A DNA stretch of 64,000 nucleotides from Candidatus Anammoximicrobium sp. (lineage in GTDB: Bacteria > Planctomycetota > Planctomycetia > Pirellulales > Pirellulaceae): contig JAAYYU010000009.1 of NCBI GenBank assembly GCA_012515235.1, positions 17,451 through 81,450 on the forward strand, in the 5' to 3' direction. Positions 25,442-34,896 of the stretch are shown piece after piece. Numbering within the stretch: the stretch's first letter is position 1; every line of letters starts with the position of its first letter. The notes beneath the pieces were generated by a model, which saw nothing but the letters and a program-made list of their open reading frames with translations, had not been told where the DNA came from and ran no database searches. A program made the translations under genes and the position numbers.

Positions 25442-26020
25442 TCAGCGCGGCGTGTCGTCGCTCAACTGGGCCAGCAGCCAGGCGCGGGCCGCGCGCCAAT
25501 CGTTTTTGACCGTGGCCGGTGAAACGCCCAGCGTATGCGCCGTCTCGTCGATATTCAAGCCGCCGAAGAAACGCAACTCGACGACCCGCGCGTGCCGTTC
25601 GTTCAGCCGGGCCAATTCCGCCAGCAGGTCGTCCAGCGCCACGATGTCCACAGGATCCCGCTCTTTCGCCAGACCGACGGTCTCCAGCAGCGGCACCTCG
25701 CGGCGTCCCGCGCCGCGTTTTTCGGCCGCCTTGGCGCGGGCATGGTCCACCAGGATCCGCCGCATCATGCCGGCGGCCACCGCACAGAAGTGGGCGCGGC
25801 CCTGCCATTGGACGCGCGACTGATCGACCATCCGCAGAAAGGCTTCATGCACCAGCGCCGTCGGCTGCAGCGTGTGATCGCGGCGCTCGCCACGCAGTTT
25901 CTGGGCGGCGATGGCCTTCAATTCGTCGTAGACCAGCGGCAACAACGCTTCCAGCGAACCGCGCTGCCCTTGGCACGCCTCCAGCAACAGCCGCGTTGTC
26001 TCGCCCTGACCGTCCGACAT
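25442..26020 (-). CDS. ECF-type RNA polymerase sigma factor, planctomycete TIGR02999-like
   Basis: A 192-aa protein. Region 2 is visible as [20 protein letters not shown]...[15 protein letters not shown], with the planctomycete-specific [19 protein letters not shown]. Region 4 contains [19 protein letters not shown] and the helix-turn-helix [21 protein letters not shown]. These match the ECF subfamily abundant in Planctomycetota, often working with serine/threonine kinases. No anti-sigma or kinase gene is adjacent. The ATG at 26020 is preferred to the much longer frame upstream, which has no sigma-factor features. Confidence 0.92.
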   Translation of the reverse strand: MSDGQGETTRLLLEACQGQRGSLEALLPLVYDELKAIAAQKLRGERRDHTLQPTALVHEAFLRMVDQSRVQWQGRAHFCAVAAGMMRRILVDHARAKAAEKRGAGRREVPLLETVGLAKERDPVDIVALDDLLAELARLNERHARVVELRFFGGLNIDETAHTLGVSPATVKNDWRAARAWLLAQLSDDTPR

Positions 26021-26265
26021 GCTTGGAAACCCGAACGCTGACCGCGGGACAAGCCCCGCTGCGACGCACTCTACGCCGCCACCAGTATACACGACGGCCG
26101 CGCGACGAGAAACCACGCTGCTGGCTGGCGCGGGACGATGTTCAAGATGGTGGACGCAGTGAGCGGGACGATGGCTGGTTCTGAACAGGGCTCCGCGCTG
26201 GCAAGCAGCGTGGTGGCCGAAATCCGGGAAGTGGTTTCGGCCGCCGTTGCTACGGATGGGCTCCT

Positions 26266-27681
26266 TCAGCGGACGAGGAACATCGGCAGCGAAGGAAGCC
26301 AGGCGGCGGCGCTGGGCGGCGGATGCTTGGTGAAAGACAGCATCAGCAGGGCCACGTTCATGTAGATCACAATGCCCAGGATGTCCACGATCCCGGCCAC
26401 AAACGGATTGCTCATCAACGCCGGATCCAGGCCGATGCGTTTGAAAAACAGCGGCAGCACCGATCCGGACAGGGTACCGCACAGGACGACCAGCAGCAGC
26501 GTACAGGCGACGACGGCGCCCGACAAGAAATCGCCGGCCAGAAGGGAAGCCGCGACGAGCCCGATCAGGCTGAGAAAGCCGCCCAACAACAAGCCCATCA
26601 CCAACTCGCGACGAACGACCCGGTACCAGTCGCGCAATTTGACGTCGCCGGTGGCCAGGCCCGTAATCACCAGGGTGGCCGACTGATTGCCCGAGTTGCC
26701 GCCTGCGGAAATCACCAGGGGAATAAACAGCACCAGCCAGGAAAACTCCTCGATGGCCTTCAAGTAACGTTCCAGCGCGAACGCCGTAGTCAGGGCGGCG
26801 GCAAACAGGATGGTCAGCCACAGGCCGCGCTTCCAGCTGAGCGTGAACACGGACGTCCGCAGGTAGCTTTCTTCCAACGGCGCCACGCCGGCGATCCGCT
26901 GCGCGTCCTCGACCGCTTCTTCCCGCATGACGTCGATCACGTCGTCGTGCGTCACGATGCCCAGCATCTGATGTTCGTCGTCCACGACCGGGATGGCCAG
27001 GAAATCGTAGCGGGCGACTTTGGCAGCCACCTCCTCCTGGTCGTCCAAGACATGGACCGCCGTCACGTCGGACTCCATCAGTTCCGACAGCCGTGTTTCC
27101 GGGCGGGTCATGGACGAGACCAACTGGCGGGCCGAAACGACGCCCCGGAGATGGTTCGCATCGTCGACCACGTACAAGTAGTACAGCGTCTCCAATTCTT
27201 CGGCCTGCCGGCTCAATTCGGAAAGCGCTTCCCGGACCGTCAAGTTCTCGCCCAGTTTGGCGAAGTCCGTGGTCATGACCGCGCCGGCCGTGCTTTCGGG
27301 ATAGGCCTGCAGCCGCAAGATGTCGCGCCGGTCGTCGGCCGGCAACAGCGGCATGATTTCCCGGACCACGGCTTCGTCCGCGTCCTGCAGCAAGTCGACG
27401 CGGTCGTCGGGGGACATCTCGGCGACCAGTTCGGCGACCTCTTGCCGATCCTGCGTCTCCAGGATTTCCACCTGCTTTTCCGACGGAAAGAAACCGAAGA
27501 TTTCCTCCCGGACTTCCGGCTGGGCGTACTGCAACACGCGCCAGATTTCATCCGCGCTCAAGCCTTCCATGAACTCGGCCGTCCGCGCCGGGTGCAGCGC
27601 CGAGCAGAATTCGCGCAGCTCCGCCTCGTTGTTCTCGGCCAACATCTCGCGGAGTTCGGGGAGATACAGTGTGTTGATCAT
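26266..27681 (-). CDS. mgtE: MgtE-type magnesium transporter
   Basis: A 471-aa protein with the full MgtE layout. The N-terminal helical superfamily domain is visible (LREMLAENNEAELREF, LQYAQPEVREEIFGF). Two CBS domains follow (TVREALSELSRQAEELETLYYLYVVDD and VLDDQEEVAAKVARYDFLAIPVVDDEHQ). The membrane domain has five helices and the conserved GGNSGNQSATLVITGLATGD. The family imports Mg2+ and is gated by Mg2+ binding to the cytoplasmic domains. It ends a minus-strand pair with the HtrA gene, whose stop is 12 bp upstream of this ATG. Length is normal for the family. Confidence 0.96.
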   Translation of the reverse strand: MINTLYLPELREMLAENNEAELREFCSALHPARTAEFMEGLSADEIWRVLQYAQPEVREEIFGFFPSEKQVEILETQDRQEVAELVAEMSPDDRVDLLQDADEAVVREIMPLLPADDRRDILRLQAYPESTAGAVMTTDFAKLGENLTVREALSELSRQAEELETLYYLYVVDDANHLRGVVSARQLVSSMTRPETRLSELMESDVTAVHVLDDQEEVAAKVARYDFLAIPVVDDEHQMLGIVTHDDVIDVMREEAVEDAQRIAGVAPLEESYLRTSVFTLSWKRGLWLTILFAAALTTAFALERYLKAIEEFSWLVLFIPLVISAGGNSGNQSATLVITGLATGDVKLRDWYRVVRRELVMGLLLGGFLSLIGLVAASLLAGDFLSGAVVACTLLLVVLCGTLSGSVLPLFFKRIGLDPALMSNPFVAGIVDILGIVIYMNVALLMLSFTKHPPPSAAAWLPSLPMFLVR

Positions 27682-27693
27682 AAGAAGGGCGAT

Positions 27694-28860
27694 TTAAGGC
27701 CGCGTCCGGAGAGAGCTTTCCTGCAGTTCCTGCAACGTCACCGTGGCCGTGACGGGGGCTCCGTCACGCATGATGCGAAGCGTCTGTTTCGAATCGATCG
27801 GCTTCTGCTCGACCACGTCCTGCAAGTCGCGCGGCCCCCGTACCCGCTCGCCCGCAAACTCCGTGATCACGTCGTTGACCTTCAGACCCGCGACATCCGC
27901 GGGGCCGCCGGGCACGACGTCGGCGACGAAAACGCCCGAACGCGGAGCCAGTTTCAGCTTCTGGGCAGCCTGCGGCGTCAGCTCTTCAATGCGAATGCCC
28001 AAGTACGCGCGGCGGACCGTGCCGCGCGTCAGCAGTTCCTGCGAAATCCACTTGGCGCGATCCGTCGGGATCGCAAAACCGATGCCCTGATAGCCGCCGC
28101 TGCTGGACGCAATCGCCGTGTTGATGCCGACGACTTCGCCGTCCAGATTCACCAGCGGGCCGCCCGAATTGCCGGGATTGATGGCCGCATCCGTCTGCAG
28201 CAGCCGCCCCCGTTGGATCTTCTCGATGCCCCGCCCTTTGCCGCTGATGATGCCCGCGCTGACCGTGGCTTCCAACTCGAATGGGCTGCCGATCGCGATC
28301 ACCCAGTCGCCGATCTTGAGCGATTCGGAATCGCCCAGGCGAGCGGCGCGCAGCTTCTGTCCCGCGTCCGGCTTGAACCGCACGATGGCCAGGTCGCTCA
28401 GCGGGTCCGTCTTTACCTCCGTCGCCTTCAGTTCCTGGCCGTCCTGCAGCCGCACGATCACCTCTTCCGCGTCCTGGACGACGTGATTGTTGGTCAGGAT
28501 CACGCCGGCCGCATCGATGATGACGCCGGAGCCCACATTGGGGATGGTCGGATGCTCCGCCGCCCCTTGCCCTTCCTGCGACTCGCCGGGCGCGTCTTGG
28601 GGAAACAGCCGGCGAAAGCGGGGATCGTTCAACAGCCGCCGCAAGTCGTCCGGATCGGGCTTCGTCTTGGCCACCAGCGTTACGACGGAAGGCATCGCCG
28701 TCTCGGCCGCTTTCCGGAAAGCCAGCGACAAGCCGCGGGCGTGCCTGACGGCCTCCGACATGTTGTCCTGCTCGGCGGCCAGCACGTCCGCCGACAGAGT
28801 CGCGCAGATCGTCCAAGAGCAGAACCAACAGAACACGCGATTCCAACGCGGATGTGCCAT
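27694..28860 (-). CDS. HtrA/DegP-type serine protease with PDZ domain
   Basis: A 388-aa protein with a signal-like N-terminus (about residues 8-29) and a trypsin-like domain whose triad is readable as H126 (LTNNHVV), D156 (SDLAIV) and S232 (NPGNSGGPL). One PDZ domain follows (about 275-385; YLGIRIEELTPQAAQ, GVFVADVVPGGPADVAG). These proteases degrade misfolded proteins in the periplasm. Only one PDZ domain is seen, as in DegS-like forms. The ATG at 28860 is preferred to a TTG 3 nt upstream. MgtE follows 12 bp later, so the pair is probably co-transcribed. Confidence 0.94.
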   Translation of the reverse strand: MAHPRWNRVFCWFCSWTICATLSADVLAAEQDNMSEAVRHARGLSLAFRKAAETAMPSVVTLVAKTKPDPDDLRRLLNDPRFRRLFPQDAPGESQEGQGAAEHPTIPNVGSGVIIDAAGVILTNNHVVQDAEEVIVRLQDGQELKATEVKTDPLSDLAIVRFKPDAGQKLRAARLGDSESLKIGDWVIAIGSPFELEATVSAGIISGKGRGIEKIQRGRLLQTDAAINPGNSGGPLVNLDGEVVGINTAIASSSGGYQGIGFAIPTDRAKWISQELLTRGTVRRAYLGIRIEELTPQAAQKLKLAPRSGVFVADVVPGGPADVAGLKVNDVITEFAGERVRGPRDLQDVVEQKPIDSKQTLRIMRDGAPVTATVTLQELQESSLRTRP

Positions 28861-29381
28861 CAACGGGCTCCCCAGAATGCGAACAGGCTTCGTGCGTGAA
28901 AGACCGAGGCCTTATTATAGGGCTTCGTCGCTCCCGGCCAAAGGCCGCCGACGGGCTTTAACCGTGACGTTACCGGGAATCCGGCAAACGCAGGCCGTTG
29001 ACCCGCCGTTTTTGCCGCGTAGTCCGGCATTCCGCGTATTTCCGCGACCGGACAAGACTCTTGACCGGACAATCTCATTCGCAAATGCCTCCCAAAGCTC
29101 CCCGTCATGAACGCAGGCCAGGCCGCGGAACACGCCAAAGCGTACGTCCGGGCGGCACGCCACTGCCGTGCAGACGCCCCAAAACCTGAAAAAAGTTGAA
29201 TCCAAGCCTCAACGCCTTGCGAACTTTTGAATGGAAGCGGAAACACGCCGCCGGAAAAACGCATGGCAGACGGTTGAAAAAAGCGGACAGGCACGTCGCA
29301 CGGGCCGTCTTTGCTTGGGTTTCTCCGACGCAACTCGAAGCCAGCTCCCCTTCTGCCGTGGGCTGATTAGAAAGCGAGATC
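28861..29381. other. Intergenic region between divergent genes
   Basis: This 521-bp gap separates the HtrA gene (minus) from the SOUL gene (plus) and contains promoters for both. It has several small open frames of mixed composition but none with a convincing start or protein pattern. I see no repeat or RNA gene. Confidence 0.5.
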
Positions 29382-30044
29382 ATGACTGCTGAGAATCTGG
29401 TCTATAAAGCGTTTGCCTTGAGCGTTACGTTCGGGATCGCTGCGGCCAGCGTGTGCGCGGGCCAAGCACAGGCGACTCCGGAGCCGAGCAACACGATCGG
29501 CCAACTGGCCGTCGATCCGAGCTTCAAGCCCGTCGCGGAGGCTCCTTTGCCAAAGAACTTCCCCCCACACACTCCGGTCGGCAAGATCGAAGTGAAAAAC
29601 TACCCGGCGTACCGGAAAGCCGAGGCGACGGGAGCGGTCGCATTCTGGACCTTGTTCGGTCACATCAAAAGCGCGGACATTCCCATGACCGCGCCGGTGG
29701 AAATGTCGTACCAAGTGGACGGGCCGCCTGCCGGACGAGAACGAGCGATGGCCTTCTTGTACGAAAACCCCGAGACCGGTTCGCCTGGACGCCAGGGAAA
29801 CGTCGAGGTCATCGACGTGCCGGCCGCTACGGTGCTGAGCGTCGGCGTGCGGGGGCCTAGGTCGGATGCGGTGCTCGCCGAGGCGGAGCGGATGCTCCGC
29901 ACCTGGTTGGAACAGAACAAAACTCGCTACGAACAGGGTGGACCGATCCGAGTTATGGGCTACAACAGCCCCTTCGTCGCTCGCGACCGGCAGTTCTTCG
30001 AAGTACAAATGCCCATCCGTGACGGGACTGGAAAGACGGAGTGA
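29382..30044 (+). CDS. SOUL family haem-binding-type protein
   Basis: A 220-aa protein with a signal peptide (cleavage near AQATPEP, residue 32) and a SOUL/HBP domain: VKNYPAYRKAEATG, then the family signature IPMTAPVEMSYQV, and near the end GPIRVMGYNSPFVARDRQFFEVQMP. SOUL proteins bind haem or related tetrapyrroles in eukaryotes; bacterial members are mostly uncharacterised, and haem binding here is inferred. No His clearly positioned as a haem ligand was identified. Convergent with the large GH42-like gene, with a copy of the 97-bp repeat between them. Confidence 0.9.
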   Translation: MTAENLVYKAFALSVTFGIAAASVCAGQAQATPEPSNTIGQLAVDPSFKPVAEAPLPKNFPPHTPVGKIEVKNYPAYRKAEATGAVAFWTLFGHIKSADIPMTAPVEMSYQVDGPPAGRERAMAFLYENPETGSPGRQGNVEVIDVPAATVLSVGVRGPRSDAVLAEAERMLRTWLEQNKTRYEQGGPIRVMGYNSPFVARDRQFFEVQMPIRDGTGKTE

Positions 30045-30066
30045 GGAGCAGGAAGGCCTGCAGGAA

Positions 30067-30163
30067 GGGGTCAGGCTTACAGAATTCAATTTCGGCCGAG
30101 CAAGCTCGTACCATCTCGCTGGCGGCACGCTCGGCCGAAATTGAATTCTGTAAGCCTGACCCC
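30067..30163. repeat. 97-bp palindromic repeat, copy 3 of 4
   Basis: Same GGGGTCAGGCTTACAGAATT unit, with near-perfect arms of about 36 bp. It lies between the stops of two convergent genes (SOUL at 30044 and the GH42-like gene at 30182). A bidirectional-terminator role is possible here but would not explain the other copies. Confidence 0.9.
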
Positions 30164-30181
30164 AGTTCGCTCGACCGCCTG

Positions 30182-33100
30182 CTATCGCGATCTTGCCTGC
30201 ACGTCAAACGGCACGCTCAGGGTGCGGCCCGTGGCGACGTGCGTGGCGCGCAGCCGCCATGTGCCCGTGGGATCGTTCAGGGCCGGGGTGAACGAAAAGG
30301 TTCCCAGGGCGTTCCGGGTGAGCAGGTTGTGCGCGTAGTGCTTCAGTACTTCGCCGGCCGGGTTGAGCACCTCGACGCGGAGGCAGTGCAGGCCGGCTGG
30401 AGTCTGGACGCCGGTCTGGATCGCGAGGTCGAATGCCGCCGCCGCGCCGAGCGCCACCTTGGATGCCGCGGGCGTGACCGTCACGCCGTTCACTTCGTAG
30501 GGGAGCAGCGCGAAGATCTTCGGATCGCCCGGCAACAGTTCGGTTGGGACACTTTGCGCGTGGCCCAGCGGCTTTCCGGCCCGAACGTCGTAAAGCCAGG
30601 CCGGCGCAGGGAATTGGACGGTGACGTTTTGCGGCTTGACGCCCGCGGCGCGCTCGTCGCGCACGATCGAGACGTAATGGATCTGGTCGTTCTCGCCGTC
30701 GGTGAAACGGACGATTTCGCAGGCGTCCACATCGCCTCCGTCGGCCGTGACGCGCACCTGCGGCCGGACGTTGACAAGATCCAGCAGGCGTGCGGCCAGT
30801 TGCCCAACGGCGTGCGTGTTGCCCCCGGCGTGCAGGCTTTCATACGGTTCGATGGCCATGTTGAGCAGCACCGCCCACCCCTTGCCGGCCTGCTGCACCA
30901 GCACGGCGGGCGCCGTTCCGGCCCTGGCCCAAGGCTGGGACCCGGCCGGCGCGACGTTCGCCGCGAAGGCCGGCATCGGCAATTCGGCTTGAAGCCCGCC
31001 GGCCTCGACGCGAATCGGCTCCTTGCCGGCTGGAATGGGCAAGCCGTTGCGCGTCACGCCGAACAGTCCGTCCAGCAGGCCCGGCTCGACGAGCCGGCAA
31101 TGGTCGTCGAGGATGCCGGGCGCGGTGTCGGCGATCACCAGGCCCCCGGCTTCGACGAACTCGCGGATGGCTTGGGCCTCGGCAGGGCTGACCGCCGTCG
31201 AGGCGGGCATGAGCAGGGCCTTGTACTTGCCAAGCTGGCCTTGCTCGATCTGCTCGTAAGAGAGCATGTCGAATTGCAGGCCCAGGTCCTCGACCAGGCG
31301 GGCGAACCCCAGCTGGGCGCGCGAGTGGGTCCGGCCGGTGAGCGTGCCGGCGTGGACGCTGGCCTGGCTGTAGTGGATGGCTACGCCGTCCTGTTCGCGG
31401 CCGACGTGCAGCAGCAGTTTGCCGATGCCGGCCATGATCTCGGCGTGGGACTCCTGCATCCAGGTGAACTGCGGGGCGGCCCGCAGGTCCGGGAACAGCA
31501 GCGCCGGGCCGGTGTTGTAGCTGGTCCAATACCAGCTGCTGTTGAAGCCGTGCAGCAGCAGGTCCCAGCCCAGCCGCTTGGCCGAGACTTCGTCGTAGTT
31601 CCCCGTGTGGTTGTACCAGGCGCCGACCACCGCGCCGGGCTGTTTCCAGCTGCGAAGATACTCGATTTGCGGCGGGCGGCAGGCGTAGACCTGCACCAGG
31701 TCGCAGGCCCGGCACAGCTGGTAGAAGTCGTACCCGTGCCAGCTGTTCAGATCGAACACGCCGTCGAACCCGACGCGGGCCTCGGGATCGGAGCGGCGGA
31801 TCGCCTCGCGGCCGACGGCGTGCGCCCGCGTGAGCACGCGGTCCATGTACATCCGATGATCGGCCCAGCGGGGCCAGTGGGCGGGCTGGTCCTTGACCTC
31901 GTCGAACGGGGCCGGCACGACGTCGGCCCAGCCGGCGAACGCGGTCCCCCAGGCGGCGTTCAGGGCGTCGAGCGACCCGTAACGTTTTTCGAGTTCGGCA
32001 CGGAACGCGGCCAGGCACGTGGGCGACGTGCAAATGTCGAGCTTCCCGTGCACCAGGTAGTTTTCATCGCCCAGCGTGTAGGCCGGCGGGCCGAACAACG
32101 CCGCTCCGGCGGCCCGATCGGCCAGGCCGGCGGTCCAATTCTCCAGGTGCTTCGGATCGGTAAGGCAGGGCCGCCGCGGCCCGGCCGTGCCCTGCTGCGA
32201 GGAGATGCGCGTGATGTAGGGGACGCTTCGCAATCCCCATCGCGCCGCGTTGCGGCACGCCGCCGCCGCGCTGCCCGCGTCGCCGCCCGTCATGCCCGTG
32301 TTGTCGATCCAGTCCACGCCGCCGGCAGCCAATTCGCGATTGATGAAGTGCCGCACCGCGTGATTGCCGCCGTCGCTCCAGGCCAGGAAATGGAAGTCGT
32401 CCACCGTGGGGTCGGGCACGCTGAAGGTGGCGACCTGCTGGTCCAACAGCCGGTCGGCCTGCCGGAGCCGGGCACGCACTTCGTGCAGCAGGGCAACGGT
32501 CTGAGGCAGCTGGAACTGGAACGTCGCGGTCGCGCCGGTGAACGTGAGGCTCCGTTCCGCGATCCGCCGGCCCCGCGAATCGGACAGTTCCAATTCGATC
32601 CGGGCGCCGGCCAGCGGAGCGTTCAACGTGACGCTGCCCGCCACGGTTCCGCCCGGCGGAACGGCCGGCTCGTTCAGTGTGAGTGACTCGATGCGCGGTG
32701 CGCCGGACGCCAGGTCGGCGTGGCCCGTGGTCCAGCCGAGCGTCTTGCCGTCCTGCTTGACCCAGACGCTCACCAGCCGCGGCCCCGCGGCCGGTCCCGG
32801 CAGCGTCAGCACGTGCCGGCTCTCCCCGGCGGGCAGGTCGAGTTGCCGCTGGGCCCGCTCGCAGAATCCGCGCGCCGGATCATGGTCCAGCACCTCGATC
32901 ACGGCGCCCGGCCAGGCACGCTCGGCATGGACCAGCACCTCGCCCGGCTGGTCGGTCCAGCGGATCTGCACGGCCGGCTCGCGGTTGGCCGTCCACAGAA
33001 CGGCCGAGGCGACGAGACTGTGGAAGTAATCGTAATAGCCGAGTACGTCGGGGTCCTCGCGGCGGAGGCCGGGCGTCAGGCACAGCCGTCCACCGGCATA

Positions 33101-34669
33101 GTGCAACGCCAGCACTCGCCCCTTGCCGCAGCGGTAGGCGGTGGCGATCGGCCGATTCTCGGCGACCATTCGATCCAGGACCGGCAGCTTGGCGGCCGGC
33201 ACGACGTCGGTCGTCCAGCCGGCCGGTTCCAACTGGTCTTTCAACTCGGCGAGCAAGCCCTGGGCGGCGCCCAGCAGGATCAGCCCTGCGCCGCCGCGGA
33301 CCTTCTGGGCCAATTCCTTGCGCACGTGCTCCGGCATCAGCTTCGGCTGGATTCCGCTGACGATCACACAGTCGTTGGCGGCGCGGAGCTTGTCGGCCAT
33401 CTCGAACAGCACGTCGGTCTCGTTCTTCCGCGGATAGCCGTAGACGTCGTAGGAGCCGTACAGGTAGAGCGAGCCGGGGTCCAGCAGGCTGTCGGGCGCC
33501 GACACGGAAACGGTTTGGTACGCCACGTCGAGCCGCTGGGCCAGTTCGACGGTCTCGCGCTGTTCCCAGCGCGGGGCGATCACCAGCACTCGGACCGGGC
33601 CGCCGGGCAACGGCTTGGCCCACGCCACGTGCGGCGTCGCCACCGTGTTGGTCATCTCGTCGAACGGCGTCGGCCGGCGGCGGGCCTGGGCCGCCTGGGC
33701 AAGCTCTTCCAGGCGCGACGGCGTCAGCCGGGTCGCGGGGACCGGACCCGCCAGCCAATCCGTTTCGGCCATCAGGGCCAGGTCGGCGGCGATCGTGGGG
33801 CCGGACTCGACCAGGTACCGGCGGAGCGGAGCCGCTGCATGTTGCGGCGTGAAGTCCCACACGCCCAGCGTAATCTTCCGGCCGCCCGGCTTGCTCCGGA
33901 ACGTGGTCCGCACGTTGTAGGGGCTCAGCCCCACGACCGCGGCGTCGAGTTCCGCAGGCACGCAGACCACGCCGCACGGACCGGCCGCGGTCTTCACCGT
34001 TTGCAACAGTTCGTCGTACAACAGCGCCCAGGGCTCCCGGTCCTTGTCCAGCACGACGCTGGCGGGCGCCTCGACGTCGCGGACGGCGGTCGCCAGCCGC
34101 CGCTTGCGAGGCTCCTCGAAGCCCTGGGGATAAGCGCTCAGACTGACCTCCAACCGCTGGGCTGCGGTGTCCGCACCGAGCGCTACCTGGACCAGCAGCT
34201 TGTCGTCGCGGCCGCGAAGCAGCAGCCGCAGGTAGACCGGTCCCTGGGGCGTGGTCCACGTGCCTTCCAGCAACGCGTCGGGTCCGAATTGGCGAACGGG
34301 ACGGAACTCGCCCGGCATGTCGTGCAGGCTCGTGCCGTCCACCTGGATGCCGATGAACGACTGGTAGTACCAGTTCGACCTGGCCGGCGACGACATGCCC
34401 AGCGCGATGAGCTTCCCTCGGGCCGCATCCCCGCGCGGCACGCATTTGCCCGGCGGCGTTCCTGCGGGGATGTCCACGGAGTAATCCAAGCCGTACGCGG
34501 CCAGGTCGTTGGCAAAGTGAAACTCCTGCTTCAACTGCCGGCTCGCGTCCGCCTTTTCCCAGCCACCGCGAACCCTCAGCAGCGCGTCGGCGGTTTCGGC
34601 CCAGGCCGTGCCGGCAAACAGAACGGCAAGCAATCCTGTGGCGATGGTCGTTTTTCGTAGTTGGGGCAT
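30182..34669 (-). CDS. Giant secreted beta-galactosidase-like (GH42-type) protein
   Basis: A 1495-aa protein with a signal peptide (cleavage near AWAETADA, residue 24). The N-terminal 300 residues are beta-rich and not recognised. A TIM-barrel region near 790-1060 has GH42-like elements (YVDLDALNAAWG-type stretch, HGYDFYQLCRACDLVQVY, LLLHGFNSSWYWTSY). It is followed by a beta-galactosidase trimerisation-type domain with LLMPASTAVSPAEAQAIREF and EAGGLVIADTAPGI, and C-terminal beta-sandwiches. A middle part (about 360-620) resembles a glutamine-amidotransferase-like fold. AGGAG lies 8 nt before the ATG. Substrate unknown; the domain calls outside the trimerisation region are tentative. Confidence 0.72.
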   Translation of the reverse strand: MPQLRKTTIATGLLAVLFAGTAWAETADALLRVRGGWEKADASRQLKQEFHFANDLAAYGLDYSVDIPAGTPPGKCVPRGDAARGKLIALGMSSPARSNWYYQSFIGIQVDGTSLHDMPGEFRPVRQFGPDALLEGTWTTPQGPVYLRLLLRGRDDKLLVQVALGADTAAQRLEVSLSAYPQGFEEPRKRRLATAVRDVEAPASVVLDKDREPWALLYDELLQTVKTAAGPCGVVCVPAELDAAVVGLSPYNVRTTFRSKPGGRKITLGVWDFTPQHAAAPLRRYLVESGPTIAADLALMAETDWLAGPVPATRLTPSRLEELAQAAQARRRPTPFDEMTNTVATPHVAWAKPLPGGPVRVLVIAPRWEQRETVELAQRLDVAYQTVSVSAPDSLLDPGSLYLYGSYDVYGYPRKNETDVLFEMADKLRAANDCVIVSGIQPKLMPEHVRKELAQKVRGGAGLILLGAAQGLLAELKDQLEPAGWTTDVVPAAKLPVLDRMVAENRPIATAYRCGKGRVLALHYAGGRLCLTPGLRREDPDVLGYYDYFHSLVASAVLWTANREPAVQIRWTDQPGEVLVHAERAWPGAVIEVLDHDPARGFCERAQRQLDLPAGESRHVLTLPGPAAGPRLVSVWVKQDGKTLGWTTGHADLASGAPRIESLTLNEPAVPPGGTVAGSVTLNAPLAGARIELELSDSRGRRIAERSLTFTGATATFQFQLPQTVALLHEVRARLRQADRLLDQQVATFSVPDPTVDDFHFLAWSDGGNHAVRHFINRELAAGGVDWIDNTGMTGGDAGSAAAACRNAARWGLRSVPYITRISSQQGTAGPRRPCLTDPKHLENWTAGLADRAAGAALFGPPAYTLGDENYLVHGKLDICTSPTCLAAFRAELEKRYGSLDALNAAWGTAFAGWADVVPAPFDEVKDQPAHWPRWADHRMYMDRVLTRAHAVGREAIRRSDPEARVGFDGVFDLNSWHGYDFYQLCRACDLVQVYACRPPQIEYLRSWKQPGAVVGAWYNHTGNYDEVSAKRLGWDLLLHGFNSSWYWTSYNTGPALLFPDLRAAPQFTWMQESHAEIMAGIGKLLLHVGREQDGVAIHYSQASVHAGTLTGRTHSRAQLGFARLVEDLGLQFDMLSYEQIEQGQLGKYKALLMPASTAVSPAEAQAIREFVEAGGLVIADTAPGILDDHCRLVEPGLLDGLFGVTRNGLPIPAGKEPIRVEAGGLQAELPMPAFAANVAPAGSQPWARAGTAPAVLVQQAGKGWAVLLNMAIEPYESLHAGGNTHAVGQLAARLLDLVNVRPQVRVTADGGDVDACEIVRFTDGENDQIHYVSIVRDERAAGVKPQNVTVQFPAPAWLYDVRAGKPLGHAQSVPTELLPGDPKIFALLPYEVNGVTVTPAASKVALGAAAAFDLAIQTGVQTPAGLHCLRVEVLNPAGEVLKHYAHNLLTRNALGTFSFTPALNDPTGTWRLRATHVATGRTLSVPFDVQARSR

Positions 34670-34896
34670 GGCGGCTCTCCTGATCGAGTGGCGTCGAACG
34701 GGGAACGCCCTGCGGACTCGCGTCCCCCGCTCAGCCGGGACTGAGAAACTCAGCGGCGCATTGTATCACAAGACGACCGTCAAAGGTGCCGCTGCGAGTT
34801 GTCCCGCCCACGCGCGGGACGACGCGGGCGACGGGGCAAGCGGGCCAACGGCTCCGGTTGCGCGGGACGACATGGCCGCACCGCGATCCAGCAGGA

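Noticed and set aside
30041..34660. Long plus-strand open frames (over 600 codons) antisense to the GH42-like gene, and similar long antisense frames over most other genes.
   Set aside because: These are shadow frames of GC-rich coding sequence; they are His/Arg/Gln-rich, lack signal peptides or domains and lie opposite proteins with clear homology.
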